A program made the position numbers and the translations under genes. The notes below the pieces were generated by a model. That model had not been told where the DNA came from and made no database searches. It worked only from the letters and a program-made list of their open reading frames with translations. DNA of 11,522 bases from an uncultured Oscillospiraceae bacterium (GTDB lineage Bacteria > Bacillota > Clostridia > Oscillospirales > Acutalibacteraceae). Shown one piece after another: positions 1 to 7,913 of the stretch. Within the stretch, counting starts at the first letter, position 1, and the number at the start of each line of letters is the position of its first letter. The stretch spans positions 1 through 11,522 of the forward strand of contig URQJ01000048.1 of assembly GCA_900549945.1 (NCBI GenBank). The letters run 5' to 3'.

Positions 1-155
1 AATCCCCCCGCGCCTCAGCCCGCCGCCGGCCGGCAGCGCTTATGTCCGCGGGGAATTCCAGCCCGCAGCGCCCGTCTTTATCCCCATAAATTTCGCACGC
101 ACAGCGCGCTTCGTTGTCGCATTCCCGCAATTTCGGGCCGCACGGAAAAAGAGTG
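1..155. other. No supportable gene
   Basis: This GC-rich stretch precedes the glnN promoter. Two plus-strand frames are open here, but neither has a recognisable protein, a start with a ribosome binding site, or a natural end. It could be the tail of a gene lying off the window, which cannot be decided from here. The only structure seen is a small hairpin at 124-137 (CCCG, loop CAATTT, CGGG) with no T-run. Confidence 0.5.
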
Positions 156-185
156 TTGACAAACGGTGCGGAAAGGTTGTAAAAT
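156..185 (+). promoter_or_regulatory. Sigma-A promoter of glnN
   Basis: A perfect -35 box TTGACA (156-161) is followed by an 18-nt spacer and the -10 box TAAAAT (180-185). Transcription would start near 192, giving a leader of about 120 nt before glnN. That leader carries the attenuator described below. Confidence 0.75.
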
Positions 186-196
186 ACGACTCATAG

Positions 197-214
197 CATA
201 GCAAAGGCGCTGTG
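197..214 (+). promoter_or_regulatory. Candidate antiterminator hairpin with hexaloop in the glnN leader
   Basis: CATAGC (197-202) pairs with GCTGTG (209-214), giving six pairs including one wobble, around the six-base loop AAAGGC. Loop position 1 is A and position 4 is G. That is the signature known for RNA hairpins bound by ANTAR-domain antiterminators such as EutV, NasR and NitR. The loop and 3' arm lie inside the 5' arm of the terminator at 203-254, so the two structures cannot form together. Known ANTAR targets usually have two such hairpins and I see only one, and no ANTAR gene is in the window. The mutual exclusion is visible; the ANTAR link is inference. Confidence 0.45.
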
Positions 215-254
215 GTTGAAGCTCGTTTGGAGCTTTCATCCTCAGCGCCTTTTT
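203..254 (+). terminator. Intrinsic terminator/attenuator in the glnN leader
   Basis: AAAGGCGCTG (203-212) is an exact inverted repeat of CAGCGCCTTT (243-252). The pairing continues inward through GG/CC and GAAGCTC/GAGCTTTC, interrupted by T-T mismatches and one bulge, to a 5-base loop (225-229). The 3' arm runs into T5 (250-254). It lies between the promoter and glnN with no gene before it, which is the arrangement of transcription attenuation. Readthrough would be needed to express glnN. Confidence 0.75.
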
Positions 255-289
255 CGGTACATACGTTTCCCGTGTGACCGGAGACAATT

Positions 290-316
290 ATGAATGAGGA
301 AAGAGTGGTTTTATGA
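290..316 (+). CDS. 8-codon upstream ORF overlapping the glnN start
   Basis: ATG at 290 opens a short frame reading MNEERVVL and ending at TGA 314-316. The stop overlaps the glnN ATG (313-315) as ATGA, the usual arrangement for translational coupling. It has its own GGAGA (280-284) five bases before the ATG, and the glnN Shine-Dalgarno AGGAAAG lies inside it. Whether it is translated cannot be told from one sequence, and chance occurrence is possible for so short a frame. Confidence 0.35.
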   Translation: MNEERVVL

Positions 317-2421
317 GCTGCACAACACACAAGAGCGTGCCGGATCTCTTCTCGAGCATGGTCTTTAACGACGGTGTCATGCGCGAGCGGCTTCCGAAGG
401 ACGTCTACAAGTCCCTGCGCAAGACGATCGACAACGGCAAGGATCTCGACATCAACGTGGCCAACGCGGTTGCAAACGCCATGAAGGACTGGGCTGTTGA
501 AAACGGCGCGACGCACTACACGCACTGGTTCCAGCCGATGACCGGCATCACCGCCGAAAAACACGACAGCTTCATTTCCCCGACCGCCGACGGCCGGATC
601 ATCATGGAATTCTCCGGCAAGGAGCTCATCAAGGGCGAGCCGGACGCCTCCTCCTTCCCCTCCGGCGGCCTGCGCGCCACCTTTGAGGCGCGCGGCTACA
701 CGGCGTGGGATCCGACCTCCTATGCGTTTATCAAGGACAACTCCCTTTACATCCCGACGGCGTTCTGCTCCTACGGCGGCGAGGTGCTCGACAAGAAAAC
801 GCCGCTTCTGCGCTCGATGGAGGCGCTCAGCGCGCAGGCGGTGCGCATTCTCCGCCTGTTCGGCGACACGGCGACGAAGCGCGTCATCACAACGGTCGGC
901 GCCGAGCAGGAGTATTTCCTGATCGATAAGAAGCTCTACGACCAGCGCCCCGACCTGCTCTTCACGGGCCGCACGCTGTTCGGCGCGCGCGCGCCGAAGA
1001 GTCAGGAGCTTGAGGACCACTATTTCGGCGCGATCAAGCCGCGCATCGCCGCGTTTATGAAGGAGCTCGACGAGGAGCTCTGGAAGCTCGGCATCCTCGC
1101 AAAGACGAAGCACAACGAGGTCGCGCCCGCGCAGCACGAGCTGGCGCCGATCTTCTCGACGACGAACGTCGCCACCGACCACAACCAGATCACGATGGAG
1201 ACGATGAAGAACGTCGCCCAGCGCCACGGCCTCGTATGTCTGCTGCACGAAAAGCCGTTCGCCGGCGTCAACGGCTCCGGCAAGCACAATAACTGGTCGA
1301 TCTCGACCGATACGGGCAAAAACCTGTTTGAGCCGGGCAAGCTGCCGCAGGAAAACGCGCAGTTCCTCCTCTTCCTCGCCGCGGTCATCAAGGGCGTCGA
1401 TGAGTATCAGGACCTGCTGCGCATTTCCGTCGCCTCCGCGGGCAACGACCACCGCCTCGGCGCCAACGAGGCGCCGCCGGCGATCATCTCCGTTTTCCTC
1501 GGCGACGAACTGACCGCGATCCTCGACGCGATCGAAACCGGCACCGTCTACGGCGGCACGCTGCGCGTCAATCTGGAAATCGGCGTCAACGTGCTGCCGA
1601 CCTTCGCGAAGGATACAACCGACCGCAACAGAACCTCGCCGTTTGCCTTTACCGGCAACAAATTCGAGTTCAGAAGCCTCGGCTCGCAGCTCAACATCGC
1701 ATGTCCGAACATCATGCTGAACACGATTCTCGCCGAGGAGCTCCGGCAGTTTGCCGACGAGCTCGAGGGCAAAGAGGATTTCAACGGCGCGCTCAACGCG
1801 CTCATCCGGCGCGTCATCAAGGAGCACAAGCGCATCATCTTCAACGGCGACGGCTATGCGGACGCGTGGAAGCTCGAGGCGGAAAAACGCGGCCTCACCA
1901 ACCTGCGCACCACGGTGGACGCCCTACCGCACTACTCGGACCCGAAGAACCTGAAGCTCTTCGCCGACCATAAAATTTACAACGAGGTCGAGGTGCATTC
2001 CCGCGAGGACATCATCCTCGAGACCTACTCGAAAACCATCCATATCGAAGCGCTCACCGCGAGCGACATGGTCAAGCGCGATATTCTCCCCGCCGTTTCG
2101 GCCTACGTCGCCGAGCTGACGGACAGCGTGCTGCGCAAGAAATCGATCGGCGGAGACATTCCGTGCAGAGCGGAGCTCGACATCATCAAGCGCCTCTCCG
2201 GCCTCGAGGACTGCGCTTACGAGAAGCTCTCCACGCTGGACAGCGCCGTCATCGGCGTGCGCGAGGCCGACGAGGACCCGATCGCGGTCGCCGCCTATTA
2301 CAAAGACAGCGTGATCCCCACGATGACGGAGCTCCGCGCCGTCGTAGACGAAATGGAGACGCTCGTCTCCTCAAAATACTGGCCGTACCCGACCTATGCG
2401 GATCTGATGTACCGCATATAA
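313..2421 (+). CDS. glnN: Type III glutamine synthetase
   Basis: This is a cytoplasmic enzyme making glutamine from glutamate, ammonia and ATP, the entry point of nitrogen assimilation. At 702 residues it has the usual length of the GSIII family, much longer than GlnA type I. GSIII landmarks are visible: [17 protein letters not shown] (71-87), the metal-binding [10 protein letters not shown] (196-205), [14 protein letters not shown] (268-281), the [18 protein letters not shown] block (312-329), RLGANEAPP (381-389) and [17 protein letters not shown] (439-455). The ATG at 313 has AGGAAAG about ten bases upstream and begins a typical N-terminus. It is a single-gene unit with its own promoter and attenuated leader, so nitrogen-dependent readthrough is likely. 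I see no damage to catalytic motifs. GSIII is common in Bacteroidetes, cyanobacteria and Clostridia. Confidence 0.97.
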   Translation: MSCTTHKSVPDLFSSMVFNDGVMRERLPKDVYKSLRKTIDNGKDLDINVANAVANAMKDWAVENGATHYTHWFQPMTGITAEKHDSFISPTADGRIIMEFSGKELIKGEPDASSFPSGGLRATFEARGYTAWDPTSYAFIKDNSLYIPTAFCSYGGEVLDKKTPLLRSMEALSAQAVRILRLFGDTATKRVITTVGAEQEYFLIDKKLYDQRPDLLFTGRTLFGARAPKSQELEDHYFGAIKPRIAAFMKELDEELWKLGILAKTKHNEVAPAQHELAPIFSTTNVATDHNQITMETMKNVAQRHGLVCLLHEKPFAGVNGSGKHNNWSISTDTGKNLFEPGKLPQENAQFLLFLAAVIKGVDEYQDLLRISVASAGNDHRLGANEAPPAIISVFLGDELTAILDAIETGTVYGGTLRVNLEIGVNVLPTFAKDTTDRNRTSPFAFTGNKFEFRSLGSQLNIACPNIMLNTILAEELRQFADELEGKEDFNGALNALIRRVIKEHKRIIFNGDGYADAWKLEAEKRGLTNLRTTVDALPHYSDPKNLKLFADHKIYNEVEVHSREDIILETYSKTIHIEALTASDMVKRDILPAVSAYVAELTDSVLRKKSIGGDIPCRAELDIIKRLSGLEDCAYEKLSTLDSAVIGVREADEDPIAVAAYYKDSVIPTMTELRAVVDEMETLVSSKYWPYPTYADLMYRI

Positions 2422-2563
2422 ACAAAACCGCAGACACAAACACACAAGGGCGTGTGCGCAGAAAACCCGTTTTTCGCGCGCCCCTGCGCTTTTGGATAAG
2501 CCCGCCCGGGCGCATCCCCAACCAAAGCATACGATAAATCATTCGCGTTCCTAGAATAAGACT

Positions 2564-2601
2564 GCAAGAACCCTGCCGGGAACGACCGGCAGGGTTCTTG
2601 C
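2564..2601. terminator. Bidirectional terminator hairpin between convergent genes
   Basis: A perfect 16-bp inverted repeat (2564-2579 and 2586-2601) surrounds a 6-base loop, GAACGA. The arms begin GCAAGAA and end TTCTTGC, so U-rich bases lie in the stem rather than in a separate tract. It sits 142 nt after glnN and 10 nt beyond the end of the convergent YegP gene, so it probably ends both transcripts. Confidence 0.7.
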
Positions 2602-2611
2602 TCTATGCGCT

Positions 2612-2995
2612 TTATTCTTCTGTGCCCTGCACGACGATCTCCGGCATCTCCGCGCATTGGCGGCGCAGGGATTCGATCCCTTTCCTGCAGTTTTCCTTCG
2701 TGCTGTAGCCTGAGCCCGCCGCGATGTTCTGCCCGTTTCTGGCGAGCAGCCGAAAGCGGAACCGGCCCGCGCGGTCGCGGTAGATCTCGAATTTCGGGTG
2801 CTTCTCCGGCGCGAACCCCCGCGCGGTCTGGTCCTCCACCGCGGCCAGCGCCGCATGGCGGATCACGCTCTCAATGCCCTTGTAGCAGGCTTCCATGCTC
2901 GCGTAAAGCTGCGAGACGGCTACCGTCTCACCATTTCGCGCCTTGAGGTGAAACACCACGCCGGTTTCCGTTCTTCGAATCACAAATTTTCCCAT
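2612..2995 (-). CDS. YegP-family (DUF1508) tandem-repeat protein
   Basis: This is a 127-residue cytoplasmic protein made of two copies of the DUF1508 unit, residues about 3-50 and 67-114. Each unit reads as a short beta-rich segment followed by ARNG, a polar turn, and a helix ending in KGIES (LKARNGETVA...CYKGIES and LLARNGQNIA...CRKGIES). YegP of Escherichia coli has the same two-unit layout. Its biochemical function is unknown, so none is assigned. The ATG at 2995 is preceded by GGGGA/AGGGA, a usable ribosome binding site. It is a single gene, divergent from the DtxR regulator across about 170 bp and convergent with glnN. No signal peptide or membrane segment is seen. Confidence 0.85.
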   Translation of the reverse strand: MGKFVIRRTETGVVFHLKARNGETVAVSQLYASMEACYKGIESVIRHAALAAVEDQTARGFAPEKHPKFEIYRDRAGRFRFRLLARNGQNIAAGSGYSTKENCRKGIESLRRQCAEMPEIVVQGTEE

Positions 2996-3019
2996 ATCCC
3001 TATCCCCTTTATACCTGTA

Positions 3020-3048
3020 TTATTATTTTATCATATTGCCTTTGCAAA
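3020..3048 (-). promoter_or_regulatory. Possible promoter of the YegP-family gene
   Basis: On the minus strand TTTGCA (3048-3043), a 17-nt spacer and TAATAA (3025-3020) form a weak sigma-A-like pair, 25 bp upstream of the start codon in an AT-rich stretch. Other -10 registers in the same A/T tract are equally possible. Confidence 0.35.
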
Positions 3049-3097
3049 TTCCAGCCGCCGCAGAAAAAATAGCTTTGTAATTTCCGATAAAAACAAT

Positions 3098-3126
3098 TTG
3101 AATTTCTCACCGCAATGTGGTATACT
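3098..3126 (+). promoter_or_regulatory. Sigma-A promoter of the DtxR-family gene
   Basis: TTGAAT (3098-3103), an exact 17-nt spacer and TATACT (3121-3126) form a good vegetative promoter. It starts transcription near 3133, about 35 nt before the GTG start. I see no clear DtxR or MntR box overlapping it, so autoregulation is not shown. Confidence 0.7.
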
Positions 3127-3166
3127 TATTAAAATATCCTATCATCGTAAAAAGGGGGGGTTTGCC

Positions 3167-3544
3167 GTGAAGATTCAGGAATCCGCCGAAAACTATCTGG
3201 AGACGATTCTGATTCTTTCCGAAAAAAACGCGCACGTGCGCTCAATCGATATTGCCACCGAGCTGCGCTTCACCAAGCCGAGCGTCAGCGTCGCCATGAA
3301 AAAGCTGCGGGAAAACCACTTCATTCAGGTGGATGCCGACGGCTTCATCACGCTCACGGAAAGCGGTATGGAGATCGCCTCGCGCATGTACGAGCGCCAC
3401 AGGCTCCTTTCAGACTGGCTCGTGTATCTCGGCGTGCCGCGCGAAACCGCCGTGGAGGACGCCTGCCGCATTGAGCATGTAATCAGTCAGGAGAGCTTCG
3501 AGAAAATCCGCGCACACGTCACCGAAATGAAAGAGCTTCTGTAA
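3167..3544 (+). CDS. DtxR/MntR-family metal-dependent transcriptional regulator
   Basis: This 125-residue protein would repress metal uptake or homeostasis genes when loaded with Fe(II) or Mn(II). Residues 1-65 form the winged helix-turn-helix, with SIDIATEL (26-33) and recognition helix TKPSVSVAMKKLREN (36-50). Residues 66-125 form the dimerisation and metal domain, and the C-terminal SH3-like domain of DtxR is absent, as in MntR. Visible ligand-type residues are E12, H78, C100, E103 and H104; the CRIEHVIS stretch resembles DtxR (Cys102, Glu105, His106) more than MntR. Asn9 stands where MntR has Asp8. The GTG at 3167 was chosen because a run of G7 (3154-3160) lies six bases before it and the protein then begins in family register; the open frame upstream is non-coding. 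Target genes are not in the window. Metal specificity is uncertain. Confidence 0.92.
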   Translation: MKIQESAENYLETILILSEKNAHVRSIDIATELRFTKPSVSVAMKKLRENHFIQVDADGFITLTESGMEIASRMYERHRLLSDWLVYLGVPRETAVEDACRIEHVISQESFEKIRAHVTEMKELL

Positions 3545-3554
3545 AAACAAATGG

Positions 3555-3600
3555 AGAGGACTGCACTTCCGGCACACCGGCGGCGCAGTCCTCTTTCTTT
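3555..3600 (+). terminator. Intrinsic terminator after the DtxR-family gene
   Basis: AGAGGACTGC (3555-3564) is an exact inverted repeat of GCAGTCCTCT (3585-3594), with an inner CCGG-CACA-CCGG hairpin (3569-3580). It is followed by a T-rich tract (TTTCTTT). It starts 10 nt after the stop codon. Confidence 0.85.
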
Positions 3601-3757
3601 ATTCGAAAAACCGGCGGGGCGGCCGCTCACCTGAGGCCCATGAGGGCACGCTCTTTTGGAAAAACACCTGCGCGTCACATGCCGCGGTGCGGCGGCCTTT
3701 CCTTCCGCTTTCCGCGCGGCAGCAAGCCTGCCGCTTCGCACGCCGTCAGCCCCGTAC
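3601..3757. other. Gap between convergent units with small hairpins only
   Basis: I see no gene. Three short GC-rich hairpins occur: GCCC-ATGA-GGGC (3636-3647), GCCGC-GGT-GCGGC (near 3680) and GCGGCAG-CAAGC-CTGCCGC (near 3717). None has a T-run or a promoter. The stretch lies outside both flanking terminators, so it is probably untranscribed. Confidence 0.5.
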
Positions 3758-3799
3758 AAAAAAACGGCCCCCGCCGGTTTTTACCCCGGCGGGGGCCGT
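3758..3799 (-). terminator. Strong intrinsic terminator of the opp operon
   Basis: On the minus strand a perfect 14-bp GC-rich stem (plus coordinates 3786-3799 and 3764-3777) surrounds an 8-base loop. It is followed directly by a seven-T run (As at 3758-3764 on the plus strand). It lies 57 nt after the oppA stop codon and closes the five-gene operon. Confidence 0.9.
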
Positions 3800-3856
3800 C
3801 CGCTTCGGCGCCGCTTGCACAGCGCCGGATTCGTTTAGAATACTGTTCCGGGAAAC

Positions 3857-5656
3857 TTACTTGTCCCAGCCGTCATAGCGGCCGAGCTGGCAATCGTTGT
3901 TGCCGGAATCGGTGGTCCACATCTCGAGCATGTTGAACGGATCGCTGTAATCCATGATCCAGCCGTTGCGGCAAACATCAAAGTTGCCGGCCTTGCGCTC
4001 ATTCAGGAAGACGTTCCACTCCTGCTCCTTGATCGTCATGTTGATGCCGACCGCAGCGAAGTCCTGCTGCAGCGCCTCAGCAATGTCAACGTTCTGGCCC
4101 GGCGTGTTTACAATGTACTCGAAGTTGATCGGCGTTTCAGCGGAGAGCACGCCGCCATCGAACTTGTAGCCAATGGATTCGAGCATCGCGATACCCTCTT
4201 CGACATTCGCCTCAAAGTCGGCCGGATCTGCGCTGTAATAGGATGTATTCTTGAATTCTTCGCCGTTGCCGTCGAGGCAGCCGTACGGAATGAAGGAATC
4301 CGCCGGAACCTGACCGGTCTGCGTGATGCTCGTAACGATATAGTCACGGTCAACAAGCAGAGCCAGCGCGCGGCGGAACGTGTTCGCCTCAGCCGCAGTC
4401 ATGCCGTCGAACAGGTCGCTCGTGACATTGAAGGAAACATACGTGACGCCCAGCGTATCGACAACATAGAATTCAGAGCTTTCCTTGACACCCGCGATCT
4501 CAGCGGTCGGAATGCCGTCGGAGAAATCAAGGTTGCCGGCATTGTAAGCCGCGAAGGTTGCGTTCTCGTCGGAGGAGAGCATGAACTCCTGCTTCTCGAT
4601 CGTGACCTCGTCCGCACGGTGGTAATTCGGGTTCTTCTCATAGGTCATGGAGCTGTTGTGCTCCCACTTCGTCAGCGTGTAAGCGCCGTTGGAAACGAAG
4701 CCGGCCTCAAGCGCCCATGCGCCCGGGTTCGTGCCGTCCGGGTCCGCAGCCTCAACGGAAGCCTGATGGACCGGGAAGTAGGTCGGGAACGCAAGAAGAT
4801 CATAGAAATATGCGCAGGGATATTCGAGGTTGATCGTCAGCGTTTTGCCGTCCTCGGAAGCCGTGACATCGAGTTTAGCGTCGGGATTGACAAAGTTGCC
4901 TTCCTCGTCCATCTCCGTCATCTCGGCATAGCCCTTGATCGGCGCAAACATATAGCCGTAGTCGGAAGCCGTCAGCGGGTTCGCCGCGCGGTTCCAGGAA
5001 TAAACGAAATCGTTCGCGTTGAGCGGGTCGCCGTTCGACCATTTCAGGTCGTCCTTCAGCGTGACGGTGTAGGTCAGGCCGTCCTCCGTCATCTCGATGT
5101 TCTCCGCAAGGTCGTTGACCTGCTTGCCCTCCGCGTCGTAGGTCATCAGGCCCGCAAAAGCGTTGATCGCAAGGATCGCGCCGTCAACCGTAGAGTTGAG
5201 CGCCGGGTCCAGCTTATCCGGCTCAGAGGCCAGATAAGCGCGCAGCGTATCGGAGCCGTTCTCCAGCTTCGCGAACATAAAATACTTGTAGCCGAACGGC
5301 GTAGCATATACATTCGTCAGGTAATCCTTCTGCAGATAAATATCCGCATTGAAGAACAGCGGCATCAGCGCGCCGGTCTCCATCAGCATATCTTCCGCCT
5401 GATGCATCAGCTCGGCACGCTTCGCGGTATCCGTGCAGGTGCGGATCTCATCGATCAGCGCGTCGTACTCCGCCCAGCCGTTGACCGGATCGATCGCATC
5501 CTCATCGACAGTCGCACTGGACTCATCCGTGCTGCTCTCGTCGGCCGCGGAGCTTTCGGAAGACGGGTCCGCGCTGGTTGTCGTGCTCGTGTTTCCGCAA
5601 GCCGCAAGACCAACACACATGGTCAGGACAAGCAGAAGCGCAATCAGCTTTTTCAT
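3857..5656 (-). CDS. oppA: Oligopeptide-binding lipoprotein OppA, apparently circularly permuted
   Basis: This is the extracytoplasmic family 5 solute-binding protein (599 residues) that captures peptides for OppBCDF. Residues 1-20 are a lipoprotein signal ending in LAAC, with Cys20 the lipidation site. Residues 21-58 are a Ser/Thr/Asp/Glu linker. The start follows GGAGG by eight bases. The domain order is unusual. Residues 61-131 (WAEYDALIDEI, RAELMHQAEDMLM, IYLQKDYL, GYKYFMFAKL) match what is normally the C-terminal end of this family. The normal N-terminal strand follows at 137-153 (TLRAYLASEPDKLDPAL), then DLKWSNGDPLNANDFVYSW and the rest. The protein ends at TTDSGNNDCQLGRYDGWDK, where the missing tail should begin. 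The frame is intact. oppA is last in the operon, 97 nt after oppF, in a gap where I see no convincing promoter. Family assignment is sure; permutation is inferred from motif order. Substrate specificity cannot be read. Confidence 0.93.
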   Translation of the reverse strand: MKKLIALLLVLTMCVGLAACGNTSTTTSADPSSESSAADESSTDESSATVDEDAIDPVNGWAEYDALIDEIRTCTDTAKRAELMHQAEDMLMETGALMPLFFNADIYLQKDYLTNVYATPFGYKYFMFAKLENGSDTLRAYLASEPDKLDPALNSTVDGAILAINAFAGLMTYDAEGKQVNDLAENIEMTEDGLTYTVTLKDDLKWSNGDPLNANDFVYSWNRAANPLTASDYGYMFAPIKGYAEMTEMDEEGNFVNPDAKLDVTASEDGKTLTINLEYPCAYFYDLLAFPTYFPVHQASVEAADPDGTNPGAWALEAGFVSNGAYTLTKWEHNSSMTYEKNPNYHRADEVTIEKQEFMLSSDENATFAAYNAGNLDFSDGIPTAEIAGVKESSEFYVVDTLGVTYVSFNVTSDLFDGMTAAEANTFRRALALLVDRDYIVTSITQTGQVPADSFIPYGCLDGNGEEFKNTSYYSADPADFEANVEEGIAMLESIGYKFDGGVLSAETPINFEYIVNTPGQNVDIAEALQQDFAAVGINMTIKEQEWNVFLNERKAGNFDVCRNGWIMDYSDPFNMLEMWTTDSGNNDCQLGRYDGWDK

Positions 5657-5753
5657 GTTACTTACCTCCAAAAATTTTCGGCATTTCGCCTTATGAATTG
5701 AAACACGGCCGCGCCGGGGCGCAAACCGAAATTTCCAAGATTTACGCCGGAGC

Positions 5754-6800
5754 TCACTTGTTCCAGCAGGCCACCATATGGCCGTTTCCGCGGTCCGTAA
5801 GCTGCGGGCGCTCCGCCGCGCACTGCTCGGTCGCATAACTGCAGCGAGTGCGGAACGGGCAGCCGCTCGGCGCCTTGAGCGGGCTGGGCACGTCGCCCTC
5901 GAGCACAATGCGCTTGCGCTCGCGCGCGATCTTCGGGTCGGGCATCGGCACCGCGGAAAGCAAAGACTGCGTATAGGGGTGGATCGGGCTGTTCATCAGC
6001 GTATCCGCGTCCGCCAGCTCCATCATCTTGCCGAGGTACATGACGGCGATGCGGTCGGAAATATGGTTGACAACCAAGAGGTCGTGCGCGATAAACAGGT
6101 ACGCAACGCCCAGCTTGTGCTGCAAATCCTCGAACATGTTGACGACCTGCGCCTGAATCGAAACGTCCAGCGCGGAAACCGGCTCGTCGCACACAATAAA
6201 ACGGGGATCGACCGCGAGCGCGCGGGCGATGCCGATGCGCTGGCGCTGGCCGCCGGAAAACTCGTGGGCGTAGCGGGTCGCATGCTCGGCGTTCAGGCCG
6301 ACAAGCTCCATCAGGCTGAGGATCTTCTCGCGGCGCTCGGCCTTATTTGCGTACAGCTTGTGCACGTCGAGCGGCTCGCCGATGATGTCCTCCACCGTCA
6401 TGCGCGGATTCAAAGACGAATACGGGTCCTGAAACACCATCTGCATCTTTTTGCGGTACGGCAGCATGTTGACCGAAACCGGCTTTGCATGAGCCGGCTT
6501 GCCGTCTGCCCCGAGAACGGGCTTGCCGTCGGCGCCGAGCTCCGGAACGTCGCCCGCGTCGAAAATCGTCTCGCCCTCGTATTTCACGCGGCCGCCCGTC
6601 GGCTTATAAAGCTGCAGGAGGCTGCGCCCGACCGTCGTCTTGCCGCAGCCGGATTCGCCCACGAGGCCGAGCGTTTCGCCCGGCTTGATCGCAAACGAAA
6701 TATCGTCCACCGCCTTGAGCGGCGTCGTCTTTGCAAATCCCGTTCGAATCGGGAAATACTGCTTGAGGTGCTCTACCTCGATCAGATATTCATGGCTCAT
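5754..6800 (-). CDS. oppF: Oligopeptide ABC transporter ATP-binding protein OppF
   Basis: This is the second cytoplasmic ATPase of the peptide importer (348 residues), pairing with OppD to power uptake. Visible are Walker A GESGCGKTT (48-56), Q-loop Q124 in VFQDPYSSLNPRMTV, signature FSGGQRQR (181-188), Walker B FIVCDEP with the SALD D-loop (201-212) and switch His239. The Opp/Dpp C-terminal domain carries Cys314, Cys320, Cys327 and Cys345, a pattern reported to hold an Fe-S cluster in some DppD proteins. Between Walker A and the Q-loop, residues about 82-108 form a hydrophilic insertion that includes LGADGKPV/LGADGKPA in tandem; most relatives have a shorter loop here. The ATG at 6800 follows AGGAGGG by seven bases. 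It lies 13 nt after oppD in the same operon. Dipeptide versus oligopeptide specificity is not determinable. Confidence 0.95.
   Translation of the reverse strand: MSHEYLIEVEHLKQYFPIRTGFAKTTPLKAVDDISFAIKPGETLGLVGESGCGKTTVGRSLLQLYKPTGGRVKYEGETIFDAGDVPELGADGKPVLGADGKPAHAKPVSVNMLPYRKKMQMVFQDPYSSLNPRMTVEDIIGEPLDVHKLYANKAERREKILSLMELVGLNAEHATRYAHEFSGGQRQRIGIARALAVDPRFIVCDEPVSALDVSIQAQVVNMFEDLQHKLGVAYLFIAHDLLVVNHISDRIAVMYLGKMMELADADTLMNSPIHPYTQSLLSAVPMPDPKIARERKRIVLEGDVPSPLKAPSGCPFRTRCSYATEQCAAERPQLTDRGNGHMVACWNK
6496..6539. repeat. Two-copy 24-bp tandem repeat inside oppF
   Basis: Positions 6496-6515 and 6520-6539 match at 18 of 20 bases with a 24-bp period. They encode two in-frame copies of the octapeptide LGADGKP(V/A), inside the extended loop between Walker A and the Q-loop. 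The period is a multiple of three, so gain or loss of a unit would keep the frame. Confidence 0.8.
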
Positions 6801-6813
6801 CGGTAGTCCCTCC

Positions 6814-7908
<1,095 letters not shown>

Positions 7909-7913
7909 GTCGC

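Noticed and set aside
40..1827. Long minus-strand open frame opposite glnN
   Set aside because: Its Arg/Glu/Val-rich translation has no family likeness, and it lies antisense to a certain glutamine synthetase. GC-rich third positions commonly leave such frames open.
2441..2456. Second hexaloop hairpin (loop AAGGGC, A1/G4) downstream of glnN
   Set aside because: It has the ANTAR-like loop signature, but it lies after the stop codon with no terminator overlap and no downstream plus-strand gene to control. Probably chance.
2798..3166. Upstream extension of the DtxR-family frame
   Set aside because: It would run through the promoter at 3098-3126 and across the YegP gene. The GTG at 3167 has a strong G-rich ribosome site and the family's normal N-terminus.
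5657..5908. N-terminal extension of the oppA frame
   Set aside because: The frame stays open upstream, but the extension overlaps oppF and is Arg/Ala/Ser-rich. The ATG at 5656 has GGAGG and starts a perfect lipoprotein signal peptide.
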